A stretch of DNA of 64,000 bases from Saccharopolyspora gloriosae. Lineage in GTDB: Bacteria > Actinomycetota > Actinomycetes > Mycobacteriales > Pseudonocardiaceae. Location of the stretch: positions 1,798,001 to 1,862,000 of the forward strand of contig NZ_CP059557.1 in the NCBI RefSeq assembly GCF_022828475.1, given 5' to 3'. The position numbers and the translations under genes were made by a program. Every line of letters begins with the position of its first letter. The first letter of the stretch is position 1. Positions 1-9,068 of this stretch are shown piece by piece. Under the pieces are notes generated by a model, which saw only the letters and a program-made list of their open reading frames with translations, ran no database searches and was not told the DNA's origin.

Positions 1-95
1 GGCCGGAAGGCGCCGAACGCGACTGACGCGCAGCATCACCGCGATGTTCGACGGGGCAGCACTGCGGACCGCGCTCCCGCGATTCGAAAAGCGGC

Positions 96-133
96 GGGCC
101 GCCCACCGGGGAGAGAGATCCGGTGGGCGGCCC
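96..133 (-). terminator. Hairpin terminator downstream of nrdB
   Basis: A perfect 14-bp inverted repeat (GGGCCGCCCACCGG at 96-109, its complement at 120-133) encloses a 10-base loop. It lies 18 bases beyond the nrdB stop codon on the minus strand. There is no long T run, which is common for terminators in GC-rich actinomycetes. Bases 1-95 hold no gene I can support. Confidence 0.75.
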
Positions 134-150
134 GTGCCGTGGTCGTTCGC

Positions 151-1224
151 TCAGTCCCAGGTGAGCGACGAGCCCGACTGGTACTCCGTCACGCGGGTTT
201 CGAAGAAGTTCTTCTCCTTCTTCAGGTCCATGGCCTCGGACATCCACGGGAACGGGTTCTCCGCTTCCGCGAACACCGGGGTCAGGCCCAGCTGGGCGCA
301 GCGGCGGTTGGTGATGAAGTGCATGTACTGCTCGCACAGTTCGGCGTTGATGCCGAGGATGCCGCGCGGCATGGTGTCGCGGCCGTAGGCGACCTCCAGG
401 CGGCACGCGTCGGCGAGCATTCCGCGCACCTCGGCTTGGAACTCCTCGCCCCACAGGTGCGGGTTCTCCAGCTTGATCTGGTTGATGCAGTCGATGCCGA
501 AGTTCAAGTGGATCGACTCGTCGCGCAGGATGTACTGGTACTGCTCGGCGATGCCGACCATCTTGTTCCGCCTGCCCAGCGACAGGATCTGCGCGAAACC
601 GGTGTAGAACCACATGCCTTCGAAGATCACGTAGAAGGCGATGAGGTCCCGCAGGAACGCCTGGTCGCGTTCCGGGCCGCCGGTGGCGAACTCGGGGTCC
701 TCCAGGTTCTGGGTGTGGCGCAGCGCCCACTCATCCTTCTCCGAGATCGACGGGATCTCCCGGTAGGCGTTGAACAGCTCCCCCTCGTCGAGGCCGAGGC
801 TCTCGCAGATGTACTGGAAGGTGTGCGTGTGCACGGCCTCCTCGAAGGCCTGGCGCAGCAGGTACTGGCGGCACTCCGGGTTCGTGATGTGCCGGTAGAC
901 CGCGAGCACGATGTTGTTGGCCACCAAGGACTCCGCCGTCGCGAAGAAACCCAGGTTGCGCTTGAGCATCAGCCGCTCGTCTTCGGTGAGCCCGTCGCGG
1001 GAACGCCACAGCGCGATGTCGGCGTGCATGGACACCTCGGTGGGCATCCAGTGGTTGTTGCAGCCCGCGAGGTACTTCTCCCAGGCCCAGCCGTACTTCA
1101 GCGGCAGCAGCTGGTTCACGTCGGCCTGCGCGTTGATCATCGCCTTGTCGGCGACGTTGATCCGGCCCGCGCCGCGGTCGATCTCGCCGAGGCCGGTGGC
1201 GTCGGAGGTGTGCAGGGAGGTCAT
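151..1224 (-). CDS. nrdB: Ribonucleotide reductase small subunit NrdB (class Ic-like R2)
   Basis: This 357-aa protein is the metal-cofactor subunit of class I ribonucleotide reductase and supplies the oxidant that starts NDP reduction in NrdA. The six expected metal ligands are visible: E98, E129, H132, E202, E236 and H239. The position four residues after H132, the radical tyrosine (Y122) in E. coli, is Phe here (F136, in VHTHTF), and the first ligand is Glu rather than Asp. Both are hallmarks of the Chlamydia-type class Ic R2 with a Mn/Fe cofactor, and the spacing between ligands equals the chlamydial spacing as I recall it. The ATG is preceded by GGAGA. The gene sits 31 bases downstream of nrdA in the same operon, so it is presumably under the same riboswitch. 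No nrdS-like third gene follows; a strong hairpin does. Confidence 0.95.
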   Translation of the reverse strand: MTSLHTSDATGLGEIDRGAGRINVADKAMINAQADVNQLLPLKYGWAWEKYLAGCNNHWMPTEVSMHADIALWRSRDGLTEDERLMLKRNLGFFATAESLVANNIVLAVYRHITNPECRQYLLRQAFEEAVHTHTFQYICESLGLDEGELFNAYREIPSISEKDEWALRHTQNLEDPEFATGGPERDQAFLRDLIAFYVIFEGMWFYTGFAQILSLGRRNKMVGIAEQYQYILRDESIHLNFGIDCINQIKLENPHLWGEEFQAEVRGMLADACRLEVAYGRDTMPRGILGINAELCEQYMHFITNRRCAQLGLTPVFAEAENPFPWMSEAMDLKKEKNFFETRVTEYQSGSSLTWD

Positions 1225-1255
1225 CGGATCTCCAATGTCGTGGTGGTCGGGCCGG

Positions 1256-4078
1256 TCACTGGCAGGCTTCGCAGTCGGGGTCGTCGATCGCGCAGGCCTG
1301 CGGCTGTGCCGACGGTGCGGGGGAAGCCGGTGCGGCGGGGGAGACGGCGTTGAGCTTGCCGTCGGTCCCGCGCAACGTGGACTTCTCCACGTGCGTCGCG
1401 CTGCTGGACCGCAGGTAGTACGTCGTCTTGAGGCCCTTGCGCCACGCCAGCCGGTACAGCTCGTCGAGCTTGCGGCCGCTGGGCGCGGCCATGTACAGGT
1501 TCAGCGACTGCGCCTGGTCGATCCACTTCTGGCGCCGCGACGCCGCCTCCACCAGCCACTGCGGCTCGATCTCGAACGCCGTCGCGTACAGCGCCTTGAG
1601 CTCGGCGGGCACCCGGTCGATGGGGCCGAGGTCGCCGTCGAAGTACTTCAGGTCCTGCACCATCGCCTCGTCCCACACCTCGGCGGCCTTCAAGTCCCGC
1701 ACCAGGTCGGCGTTGAGCACGGTGAAGTCACCGGACATGTTCGACTTCACGTACAGGTTCCGGTACAGCGGTTCGATGGACTGGCCGACGCCGCAGATGT
1801 TGGAGATCGTCGCCGTCGGCGCGATGGCCAGCACGTTCGAGTTGCGCATCCCGTTGGAGCGAACCTGCTCCCGCAGCCCGTCCCAGTCCAAAGTGGACGA
1901 GTGGTCCAGTTCGACGCCGGTCTCGCGGGCCTGCTCCAGCAGTCGCAGCGAGTCGATCGGCAGCACACCCCGGCTCCACAGCGAACCCTCGAAGGACTCG
2001 TACCGGCCGCGCTCCGCCGCCAGGTCCGAGGACGCGGCGATGGCGTGGAAGCTGATGTGCTCCATGCTCAGGTCCGCGAACTCCACCGCGGCCTGCGAGG
2101 ACATCGGGATGCGCTGCGCGAACAACGCGTCCGAGAAGCCCATCAGGCCGAGACCGACCGGGCGGTGGCGCATGTTCGAAGTCCGCGCCTCCGGGATCGT
2201 GTAGAAGTTCACGTCGATCACGTTGTCCAGCATCCGCACCGCCGTGCGGGTCGTGCGGCGCAACCGCTCCACGTCCAGGCCATCGGCCGTCACGTGCTGG
2301 GCGAGGTTGATGGAGCCGAGGTTGCAGACCGCGACCTCGTCCTTGCTGGTGTTCAACGTGATTTCGGTGCACAGGTTCGAGGAGTGCACCACACCGGTGT
2401 GCTGCTGCGGGGAACGCAGGTTGCACGGGTCCTTGAAGGTGATCCACGGGTGACCGGTCTCGAACAGCATCGTCAGCATCCGCCGCCACAGGTCCACCGC
2501 GCGGACCTGGCGGAACACCTTCAGCTCACCGCGCTCGGCGGCCGCCTCGTACTGCCGGTAGCGCTCGGCGAACTCGGTGCCGTACAGGTCGTGCAGGTCG
2601 GGAACCTCGTCCGGGGAGAACAGCGTCCACGACTCGTCGGCCTCCACCCGGCGCAGGAACTCGTCCGGCACCCAGTTCGCCGTGTTCATGTCGTGCGTGC
2701 GCCGCCGGTCGTCGCCGGTGTTCTTGCGCAGGTCGAGGAACTCCTCGATGTCCACGTGCCAGGTCTCCAGGTACGCGCACACCGCGCCCTTGCGCTTGCC
2801 GCCCTGGTTGACGGCGACCGCCGTGTCGTTGGCGATCTTCAGGAACGGCACCACGCCCTGCGAACTGCCGTTGGTGCCCTTGATGTGCGCGCCGGTGCCC
2901 CGGACCGGAGTCCAGTCGTTGCCGAGACCACCCGCGTACTTCGACAGCAGCGCGTTGTTGCTGACGCCGTGGAAGATCCCGTGGAGATCATCGTCCACCG
3001 TGGTCAGGAAGCACGAGGACAGCTGCGGGCGGGTGGTGCCCGCGTTGAACAACGTCGGCGTCGAGCACATGAACTCGAACGAGGACAGCAGGTCGTAGAA
3101 CTCGATCGCCCGCGCCTCGCGGTCGTCCTCGCGCAGCGACAGGCCCATCGCGACCCGCATCAGGAACGCCTGCGGCAACTCGAACCGCACACCCTCCTCG
3201 TGCAGCAGGTAGCGGTCGTAGAGCGTCTGCAAACCGAGGAAGCCGAACGCGATGTCCCGGTCTGCGTCCAGCGCGGCCCCCAACCGGGCCAGGTCGAACT
3301 CGGCCAGCACCGGATCCAGCTGCTCCAGCTTGATGCCGCGGTGCACGTAGTCGGCGAAGTAACCGGCGTAGCGGTCCCGCATCTGCACCTGGTCGGCCTC
3401 GGCGGGCTCGTCCGCGACGAAGCTCAGCGCCTCCCTGCGCAGCTTGTCCAGCAGCAGCCTCGCCGTGACCAGCGAATAGTTCGGCTCGCTCTCGACGAAG
3501 GTGCGCGCTGCCATCGTCAGCGACTCGGCGAGTTCGGCGTAGCTGATGCCGTCGTAGACGTTGCGCCGGACTTCCCGCAGCACCTGCTCCGGGTCCACAT
3601 CGGACAGCTCGGAGCAGGCCTGTTCGACCACGGTCGACACGCGGTCCCAGTCCAGCGGAGTGCGGGTGCCGTCCGGCCCCGTCATCTCCAGCCGGGGCGC
3701 GGCCTGCTCGGGCTGCCCCGCCTCGCGGGCCTGCGCGTGCTGCTCCCGGTACAGCACGTAGGCGCGGGCCACGCCGTGGTGGCCGCCGCGCATCAACGCG
3801 AGCTCCACCATGTCCTGGATCTGCTCGATGTGCACCAGGCCTTCCGGGCCGGCATGCCGCAGCACTCCCTCGGCGGCCTGCTCGGTCAACTCCGCGACGA
3901 CCTGGTGCAACCTGGACGACGAAGCGGCCGAATCCCCCTCGGCCGCCAAGAACGCCTTCGTCAGCGCCACGGAGATCTTCGTTGCGTCCCAACCGGAAAC
4001 GGTGCCGTCGCGACGCAACACGCGGGCTCCCGCCGGTACCGCGGTCGCTGCTGACGGCCGGGTCGTGGACTCGGTCAC
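1256..4078 (-). CDS. nrdA: Ribonucleotide reductase large subunit NrdA (class I)
   Basis: This is the catalytic subunit (940 aa from the chosen start) that reduces ribonucleoside diphosphates with NrdB. An ATP-cone allosteric domain lies at about residues 18-118. The catalytic set is present: C356 (SSCF), the N568/C570/E572 motif (NLCTE), C585 (VCNLGSINL), and a C-terminal cysteine pair (DCEACQ) for re-reduction by thioredoxin or glutaredoxin. The reading frame stays open to a GTG at 4258, but that stretch overlaps the cobalamin riboswitch. The GTG at 4078 has a strong Shine-Dalgarno (GAGGAGAG) about six bases upstream and gives a normal N-terminus, so I use it. A class I enzyme under B12 control implies that the organism also has a B12-dependent class II enzyme elsewhere, as in Streptomyces. 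Confidence 0.95.
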   Translation of the reverse strand: MTESTTRPSAATAVPAGARVLRRDGTVSGWDATKISVALTKAFLAAEGDSAASSSRLHQVVAELTEQAAEGVLRHAGPEGLVHIEQIQDMVELALMRGGHHGVARAYVLYREQHAQAREAGQPEQAAPRLEMTGPDGTRTPLDWDRVSTVVEQACSELSDVDPEQVLREVRRNVYDGISYAELAESLTMAARTFVESEPNYSLVTARLLLDKLRREALSFVADEPAEADQVQMRDRYAGYFADYVHRGIKLEQLDPVLAEFDLARLGAALDADRDIAFGFLGLQTLYDRYLLHEEGVRFELPQAFLMRVAMGLSLREDDREARAIEFYDLLSSFEFMCSTPTLFNAGTTRPQLSSCFLTTVDDDLHGIFHGVSNNALLSKYAGGLGNDWTPVRGTGAHIKGTNGSSQGVVPFLKIANDTAVAVNQGGKRKGAVCAYLETWHVDIEEFLDLRKNTGDDRRRTHDMNTANWVPDEFLRRVEADESWTLFSPDEVPDLHDLYGTEFAERYRQYEAAAERGELKVFRQVRAVDLWRRMLTMLFETGHPWITFKDPCNLRSPQQHTGVVHSSNLCTEITLNTSKDEVAVCNLGSINLAQHVTADGLDVERLRRTTRTAVRMLDNVIDVNFYTIPEARTSNMRHRPVGLGLMGFSDALFAQRIPMSSQAAVEFADLSMEHISFHAIAASSDLAAERGRYESFEGSLWSRGVLPIDSLRLLEQARETGVELDHSSTLDWDGLREQVRSNGMRNSNVLAIAPTATISNICGVGQSIEPLYRNLYVKSNMSGDFTVLNADLVRDLKAAEVWDEAMVQDLKYFDGDLGPIDRVPAELKALYATAFEIEPQWLVEAASRRQKWIDQAQSLNLYMAAPSGRKLDELYRLAWRKGLKTTYYLRSSSATHVEKSTLRGTDGKLNAVSPAAPASPAPSAQPQACAIDDPDCEACQ

Positions 4079-4214
4079 TGGCTCTCTCCTCGCAAGCTCG
4101 GACACCTGCCCGGGACGGCTCGGAGCACGCGAGGATTTGCGATGCGCACGGCACCGCTCGTCCCGCGACCCTCCCGCGAGGCCCCGGACGGCGCGCACCC
4201 CTCGTGCGCGCACC

Positions 4215-4425
4215 GATGGCAGGTCTTCGGACTCACGGGCGCCCGGTGTGCTCGACACCGGACCTACTGGCCGTCGCTTCCCGGACGCCGAGCGTCCAGT
4301 GCTGCACCACCCGTGGAAGGTGGTGACGGCGGTCGTTCCCGTTCACCGCTGCGGGGCAGTCCCGGATTCGCACCGGGTTCCCTGTTGTCACACCGGGCTG
4401 ACCCGGTGAACCATCAGCGAGCGCC
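4215..4425 (-). promoter_or_regulatory. Cobalamin (adenosylcobalamin) riboswitch upstream of nrdAB
   Basis: Read on the minus strand, this leader has the conserved cobalamin aptamer core (GGGAACCCGGTGCGAATCC, then GGGACTGCCCCGCAGCGG) and a B12 box (AGTCCGAAGACCTGCC, plus-strand 4219-4234). About 140 bases separate the B12 box from the nrdA GTG. I see GC-rich repeats there but cannot assign the terminator or sequestering stem. In Streptomyces coelicolor a B12 riboswitch is known to shut off the class I nrdABS operon when B12 can support the class II enzyme; the same logic is likely here. The limits are approximate. Confidence 0.93.
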
Positions 4426-4441
4426 ACACTACATCTAGGGT
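4426..4441 (-). promoter_or_regulatory. Possible NrdR box
   Basis: The 16-mer ACACTACATCTAGGGT matches about 13 of 16 positions of the NrdR-box pattern (ACACWATATSTTGTGT, from memory). It lies just upstream of the riboswitch, where the nrdA promoter is expected; TAGTGT and TAGATG on the minus strand could be the -10. NrdR boxes usually come in pairs about 31 bp apart and I found no convincing partner, so this is tentative. Bases 4442-4636 otherwise hold only the presumed divergent promoters. Confidence 0.35.
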
Positions 4442-4636
4442 TCGTCGGTGATCCGAACCCCATCATCGTCGGCGTGGCGGGCGTCTTGTTGACGTCGCAC
4501 GTATCACCCTTTCGGGGACGGGCCATCCTGTGCGCCGCGAGATTCGGCAGGGGCGTGCTCCGGAATCGCTGGTGGTGACGGCTCCGGTTCGGCAGACTGC
4601 TGCGCGAGATCATCGGTCCCGGAAGGAAATCCGAAC

Positions 4637-6334
4637 ATGCGCGCCTCCCGCGTGCGACGCGGACTCGCCGTCGTCGCCACCGCCCTGGCCACCGTCGCGA
4701 CGGTCCCCGGCGCCGCCGCCGGGCAGGCGCCGCCCGCCACCACCGACGTGCGGCTGATCACCTTCAACGACCTGCACGGCAACCTCGAACCGCCCACCGG
4801 CTCCTCCGGTGAGGTCGAACTGCCGGACGGGACCGCCGTCGAAGCCGGGGGAGCGGCCTACCTCGCCGCGCACCTCGATCGGCTGCGCGCGCAGGCGCCG
4901 AACTCGCTGGTGCTCTCGGCGGGCGACAGCGTCGGCGCCTCGCCGGTGAACTCCGCGTTGTTCCACGACGAGCCGACCATCGACTTCCTCAACTCCCAGG
5001 ATGTGCGGGCGCACGTCGTCGGCAACCACGAGTTCGACGAGGGCTACCAGGAACTCCAGCGGTTGCAGACCGGTGGTTGCCACCCGGAGGACGGGTGCGA
5101 GTTCCGGGAGACCTTCGACGGGGCGGCGTTCCCGTTCCTCGGCGCGAACGTGTCCTTCGAGGACGGTTCACCGGCGCTGCTGCCGTTCACCGTGCAGCTC
5201 TCCGGCGGTGTGCCGATCGGCGTCATCGGCGCCACCCTGCAGGACCTGCCGAGCGTGGTGAGTCCCGACGCCGTCGCGGGGCTGCGATTCGACGAGGAGG
5301 TCGCCGCCATCGACCGCACCGCCGAAGCGCTCGACCGCTTCGGCATCAAAGCCCAGGTCGTGCTGCTGCACCAGGGCGACGAGGCCACCGGTGGCGGGCC
5401 GGATTCCTGCGAGGTCGAACCGGGCGGCCCGGCGAGCCGCATCGCCGCGGCGGCCTCGCCGAACGTCGACGCGGTGTTCTCCGCGCACAGCCACCAGCAG
5501 TACAACTGCACCGTGACCGACCCGGCGGGCCGGCCGCGTCCCCTCGTGCAAGGCGCGTCCTACGGCAGGTTGCTGTCGGTGCTCGATCTGAAGATCGACC
5601 GCGCCACTCGCGATGTGGTCGGGGAGCGGAGCTCGGCGCGCAACGAGATCGTCACCCGCGACATCGCGCCCGACCCGGAGACCGTCGCGCTGGTGGACGA
5701 GTCGCGGGAGAAGGCCGCGCCGATCGCGAACCGCTCCGTCGGGACGACCACCGGCGACCTGCTGAAAGCTCCCGCGCCGTCCGGGGAATCCACTCTCGGC
5801 AGCGTGATCGCGGACGCCCAGCTGGAGGCGACCGCGGGCGGCGGCGCGCAGCTCGCCCTCACCAACCCCGGCGGCGTCCGCGCCGACCTGCCGCACGCCT
5901 CCTCCCCGTCGGGGGAGGGCGACGGCGTGGTGACCTACGGCGAGGCGTTCGCGGTGCAGCCGTTCGGCAACATCATGCAGACCCTCACCCTCACCGGCGC
6001 GCAGCTCAAGAACGTGCTGGAGCAGCAGTGGACGCCGGAGGGCGCCACGATCCTGCAGGTGTCGGCCGGGGTGCACTACGAGTACTCGGAGTCGGCGCCC
6101 ATCGGCTCGAAGGTCTCGGGCCTCACGCTCGGCGGCGAACCGGTCAACCCGGACGCGCCGTACCGGGTCGCGGTGAACAACTTCCTCGCGGGCGGCGGCG
6201 ACGGCTTCACCGGCTTCACCGAAGGCACCGACGTCACCGGCGGCCCCCTCGACCTGGACGCCCTGCTCGCCTACTTCGCCGCCCACCCCGGAGTCGTCCC
6301 ACCGCCCCCGGACCGCATCACCGTCACCGGCTGA
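4637..6334 (+). CDS. Secreted 5'-nucleotidase / UDP-sugar hydrolase-like metallophosphoesterase
   Basis: This 565-aa exported enzyme of the UshA/YfkN type should release phosphate from nucleotides or cyclic nucleotides outside the cell. It starts with a classical signal peptide (basic residues, an Ala/Val-rich core, likely cleavage after PGAAA near residue 28). The dinuclear metal site is intact: D45 and H47 (FNDLHGN), D97 (SAGDS), N130-H131-E132 (GNHEFD), a later HQGD and SAHSH. The C-terminal substrate-specificity domain follows (TNPGGVRADL; VNNFLAGGGDGF). There is no cell-wall anchor, so it is probably free or loosely bound. The ATG is preceded by a GGAAGGAA ribosome site. It is transcribed away from nrdAB. 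I see nothing that links it to the PKS cluster. Confidence 0.93.
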   Translation: MRASRVRRGLAVVATALATVATVPGAAAGQAPPATTDVRLITFNDLHGNLEPPTGSSGEVELPDGTAVEAGGAAYLAAHLDRLRAQAPNSLVLSAGDSVGASPVNSALFHDEPTIDFLNSQDVRAHVVGNHEFDEGYQELQRLQTGGCHPEDGCEFRETFDGAAFPFLGANVSFEDGSPALLPFTVQLSGGVPIGVIGATLQDLPSVVSPDAVAGLRFDEEVAAIDRTAEALDRFGIKAQVVLLHQGDEATGGGPDSCEVEPGGPASRIAAAASPNVDAVFSAHSHQQYNCTVTDPAGRPRPLVQGASYGRLLSVLDLKIDRATRDVVGERSSARNEIVTRDIAPDPETVALVDESREKAAPIANRSVGTTTGDLLKAPAPSGESTLGSVIADAQLEATAGGGAQLALTNPGGVRADLPHASSPSGEGDGVVTYGEAFAVQPFGNIMQTLTLTGAQLKNVLEQQWTPEGATILQVSAGVHYEYSESAPIGSKVSGLTLGGEPVNPDAPYRVAVNNFLAGGGDGFTGFTEGTDVTGGPLDLDALLAYFAAHPGVVPPPPDRITVTG

Positions 6335-6350
6335 ACTGCGGCAACCCGTC

Positions 6351-6470
6351 GGCCGAAGGCCGTGCTTTGCGGCGAAGCCGTGCCTTGCGGCCGAAGGTCG
6401 TGCCTTGCGGCGCAGCCGTGCCTTGCGGCAGCGAAGCAAGCCGTGCCTTGCGGCCGAAGGCCGTGCTTGT
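6351..6470. repeat. Short tandem repeat, six degenerate units
   Basis: Six units of about 18-25 bases share the core CGTGCCTTGCGG, usually preceded by CGAAGC or CGAAGG. It lies directly after the nucleotidase stop codon in the 314-base gap before the XRE gene; the rest of that gap is the palindromic element at 6476-6612. Unit length varies and there are no unique spacers, so it is not a CRISPR array. Confidence 0.8.
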
Positions 6471-6475
6471 ATGCG

Positions 6476-6612
6476 CGTCAGCGCATAGCCCACGTCGAAA
6501 AGCCGACCACCCGCGGGTTCTCAGTTGGTCTCTCGTGAGGACAGCTTTTTCCCTCGTGGCGGAGCCACTTGGGAAAAAGATCCCGCAGCGAGAGACCAAC
6601 TGAGGTTCCGCC
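6476..6612 (-). repeat. Dispersed palindromic element, copy A
   Basis: The outer inverted repeat is 16 bp and perfect (CTCAGTTGGTCTCTCG at 6520-6535, its complement at 6589-6604). Inside is a nested TTTTTCCC/GGGAAAAA pair around a GTGGC-GGA-GCCAC stem. In reverse orientation the core lines up with copies B and D (GGGATCTT, CCACGAGGGAAAAAG, TCCTC). The arm sequence differs from the other copies, yet both arms changed together, so pairing is kept. It lies between convergent genes, where it could also act as a terminator. Confidence 0.8.
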
Positions 6613-6648
6613 ACCCGACCACCAAACCAAAACGAGCCGTGGAAGCCC

Positions 6649-8025
6649 CTACCGGCGCACTGCGCGGGGAGCTATCACCCCATCTATGCCCAGGGCGAGT
6701 TCCTCGGCGCAGTCGCTCCAGGGGTGGCGGGAGTCGGCGAGGGTCGCGCAGCGTTCTCGGAGGCCGGCGAGCCTGCCGCGCAGGCGGGCGCTGCGCACGC
6801 CGCCCGCGAGCAGCACCGCGCGGCGGCCGTGGCGGACCGCGGCGCCGTGGTCGCCGAGCGCGAACTTCGCCTCCGCCAGGCTCGCGAGCTCGAACACCGC
6901 GGAACGCACCTCACCCGGTGCGCGCGCTGCGACGGCGCGGGACAGGTGCAGTGCGGCGGATTCGTACTCGCCCATCGCGAGCTGTATCGAACCGGTCATG
7001 CCCAGCAGATCCGCGTCCCCGAACCAGCGGAACAGCGGGTAGTCGGAGTCGATCCGCGCCGCGCCGTGCAGGCCGCGGCCGTTGTCGAGCAGGCGGCGCA
7101 CCGAGTCGCCGCGCTCGCCCTGCGCGGCGGCCCACGCGGAATTGAGCTGCAGCACCGAACTCACCAGCGGCGACGATTCGGCCCGGATCGACCCGAGCTG
7201 GAACAACTTCAACGCCGAGTTCGCGTCGCCGAAGTGCAGCTCGGCGCGGCCGGCGGCGTACAGGGTCCGGGCGATCGCCAGCGGATCGCCGCCGTCGCGG
7301 CCGAAGTCCAGTGCCCGCCCGAAGTGCTCGTGTCCGCTGGCGAGCAGCCCGTTCTCCACGGCGGTCCAGCCCGCGGTGGCGTGCAACTTGCACAGGGTCG
7401 CCAGCAGTTGGGAGCGGACGGCCTCGGTCATCGAGGAGTCCAGCATCAGCTCGGCCTGCCTGCTCGCGGCGGCGATCGTGCCGTACTGCCCGACGCCGCC
7501 GTAGCGGTGATCGATCCTGCGCAGCGAGCCGATCAGCTCGCCCAGCGCGGCCAGGTCCGCCGCGCCGACCCGGCCGGGCGCGGTGCGCGGGACGTCGAAC
7601 TCGCGCATCTCGGCGGACAGCAGGTGGGCGGAGTCGGCGAGTTCCGTGCGGGCGCCGAGCACCAGGGAACCGGCGTAGGACAGGAACCTGCGGCGCTTGG
7701 CGGCCTCGTCCTCCTCGCGCGGCGGGACGTCGGCGCCGGGCTGCTCGGTGGTCGCGGGCGGTGCCTCGCCTGCCATGCCCATCCAGCCGCGCGGGATGCC
7801 GAGACCGGTCGCGATCCGGGACAGCAGCGCGTAGCTGCGCACCGCGCGGCCGTTGAGCACATCGCTGACCTCGCTCTGCGCTTGCCCGGTGAGCTGGGCG
7901 ATGCGGCTCTGCGAGACGCCGTGCGCGCGCAATGCCCGGTAGACGGTGCCGATGTCGCGCATCGCGAGGGCGTCGCGGACCTCCGCGCGCCGCCAGACCT
8001 CCGGCGGGATGTCCTCAGTTGACAC
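6649..8025 (-). CDS. XRE-family regulator with TPR-like C-terminal region
   Basis: The 458-aa protein has an N-terminal Cro/C1-type helix-turn-helix at about residues 37-60 (VSQSRIAQLTGQAQSEVSDVL). A long Ala/Leu-rich helical region follows that looks like tetratricopeptide repeats, for example an HFGRALDFG stretch and a final EYESAALHLSRAV segment. This layout is common in actinomycete regulators that sense peptides or small signals, but the ligand and targets are unknown. The start is GTG at 8025 with no good ribosome site. A TATGGT -10-like hexamer ends six bases before it, so a leaderless transcript is possible. An 8-bp palindrome overlaps the start and suggests autoregulation. Confidence 0.85.
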   Translation of the reverse strand: MSTEDIPPEVWRRAEVRDALAMRDIGTVYRALRAHGVSQSRIAQLTGQAQSEVSDVLNGRAVRSYALLSRIATGLGIPRGWMGMAGEAPPATTEQPGADVPPREEDEAAKRRRFLSYAGSLVLGARTELADSAHLLSAEMREFDVPRTAPGRVGAADLAALGELIGSLRRIDHRYGGVGQYGTIAAASRQAELMLDSSMTEAVRSQLLATLCKLHATAGWTAVENGLLASGHEHFGRALDFGRDGGDPLAIARTLYAAGRAELHFGDANSALKLFQLGSIRAESSPLVSSVLQLNSAWAAAQGERGDSVRRLLDNGRGLHGAARIDSDYPLFRWFGDADLLGMTGSIQLAMGEYESAALHLSRAVAARAPGEVRSAVFELASLAEAKFALGDHGAAVRHGRRAVLLAGGVRSARLRGRLAGLRERCATLADSRHPWSDCAEELALGIDGVIAPRAVRR

Positions 8026-8060
8026 TCGGCCACCATATACTGAATGTGATCAACTGAATG
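8015..8060. promoter_or_regulatory. Operator-like palindrome and direct repeat over the XRE gene start
   Basis: TCAGTTGA (8015-8022) and TCAACTGA (8050-8057) form a perfect 8-bp inverted repeat that spans the GTG of the XRE gene. ACTGAATG is also repeated directly at 8039-8046 and 8053-8060. The segment is AT-rich for this genome and sits in the short divergent gap between the XRE and DeoR genes, so it may control one or both. Confidence 0.5.
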
Positions 8061-8229
8061 CGGAGAGTGAAAAGATCACCGGATCGGATCTCCGCCGCCT
8101 CGCAACCCATGGGCGGCCCCGCGGATGCCAACCAAAGCAACAAGAAACCACATTTGAGCATTGTGCCCGCCTGCTCGGCGCCGGTAACCTCCGCCGGACC
8201 GGTGATCTCACAGCGGGAGCGAAGCGGGC

Positions 8230-8991
8230 ATGTACGCCGAGGAACGGCATTGGGCGATCTTGGAGCTCGCGCGCAAGGAAGGCCGGGTCGATGTCGCCTC
8301 GCTCGCGTCCCACTTCGACATGACCACCGAGACCGTGCGCCGCGACCTCACCGTGCTGGAGCGCCGTGGCGTGCTGCGCAGGGTGCACGGCGGCGCGATT
8401 CCGGTGGAGCGGCTGGGTTTCGAGCCGAACGTGCCCGCCAGGGACTCGGTGATGACCGCCGAGAAGAACCGCATCGCGAAGGCGGCGCTGGACCTCGTAC
8501 CGGATGAGGGCGCCGTCCTGCTCGACGCGGGCACCACGGTGGCCCGGATGGCGAACATCCTGCCCACGGACCGGGAACTGACCGTGGTCACGCACTCGCC
8601 GACGACGGCGCTGACGCTCTCCGGACGCGGCAACCTCACGTTGATGCTCATCGGCGGCAGGCTGCGCGGGCGCACGCTGGCGGCGGTGGACGGCTGGGCG
8701 CTGCACGCGCTCAGCGACATCTACGTGGACGTCGCGTTCATGGCCACCAACGGGCTGTCCCTGGAACGCGGGCTCACCACACCGGATTCGGCGGAGTCGA
8801 TGGTGAAGCGGGCGGCGATCTCGGCGGCCCGGCGCACCATCGTGCTGGCCGATCACACCAAGGTCGGAAATGATCATTTCGCGCGGTTCGGCGAGCTCGC
8901 CGACGTCGACACGTTCGTCACCGACGACGGCCTGGACGAGCAGGTCGCCGACGAGATCCGGCGCGCAGGCCCGCGCGTCGAGATGGTCTGA
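8230..8991 (+). CDS. DeoR/GlpR-family sugar-responsive repressor
   Basis: This 253-aa regulator has a DeoR winged helix-turn-helix at about residues 18-55 (VASLASHFDMTTETVRRDL, then RRVHGGA). A DeoR sensor domain with the usual phosphosugar-binding segments follows (LLDAGTT, GGRLRG, FMATNGLS, ADHTKVG). Such proteins typically sit beside fruK-fruA or other PTS operons and are relieved by a sugar phosphate. Here the likely target, the PfkB/PTS operon at 19077-23160, is about 10 kb away because four regulator genes lie between. The ATG is preceded by GCGGGAG. The assignment to that operon is inference from family habit and proximity. Confidence 0.9.
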   Translation: MYAEERHWAILELARKEGRVDVASLASHFDMTTETVRRDLTVLERRGVLRRVHGGAIPVERLGFEPNVPARDSVMTAEKNRIAKAALDLVPDEGAVLLDAGTTVARMANILPTDRELTVVTHSPTTALTLSGRGNLTLMLIGGRLRGRTLAAVDGWALHALSDIYVDVAFMATNGLSLERGLTTPDSAESMVKRAAISAARRTIVLADHTKVGNDHFARFGELADVDTFVTDDGLDEQVADEIRRAGPRVEMV

Positions 8992-9068
8992 GCCGGTGCG
9001 CGACGACGACATGTGCCGCGCGAGCACGGAAGTTCGTTCGTCCTGGGGCGGATCGGAAGGAGCCCCGC

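Noticed and set aside
1-95. A gene fragment at the left edge
   Set aside because: Frames here have no domain or ribosome site. A strong terminator of nrdB fills the adjacent sequence.
4079-4258. Upstream extension of nrdA to a GTG at 4258
   Set aside because: It would translate through the B12 box and part of the riboswitch and lacks family similarity. GTG 4078 has a strong ribosome site.
6351-6470. CRISPR-like array
   Set aside because: There are no unique spacers, unit lengths vary from 18 to 25 bases, and no cas genes are present.
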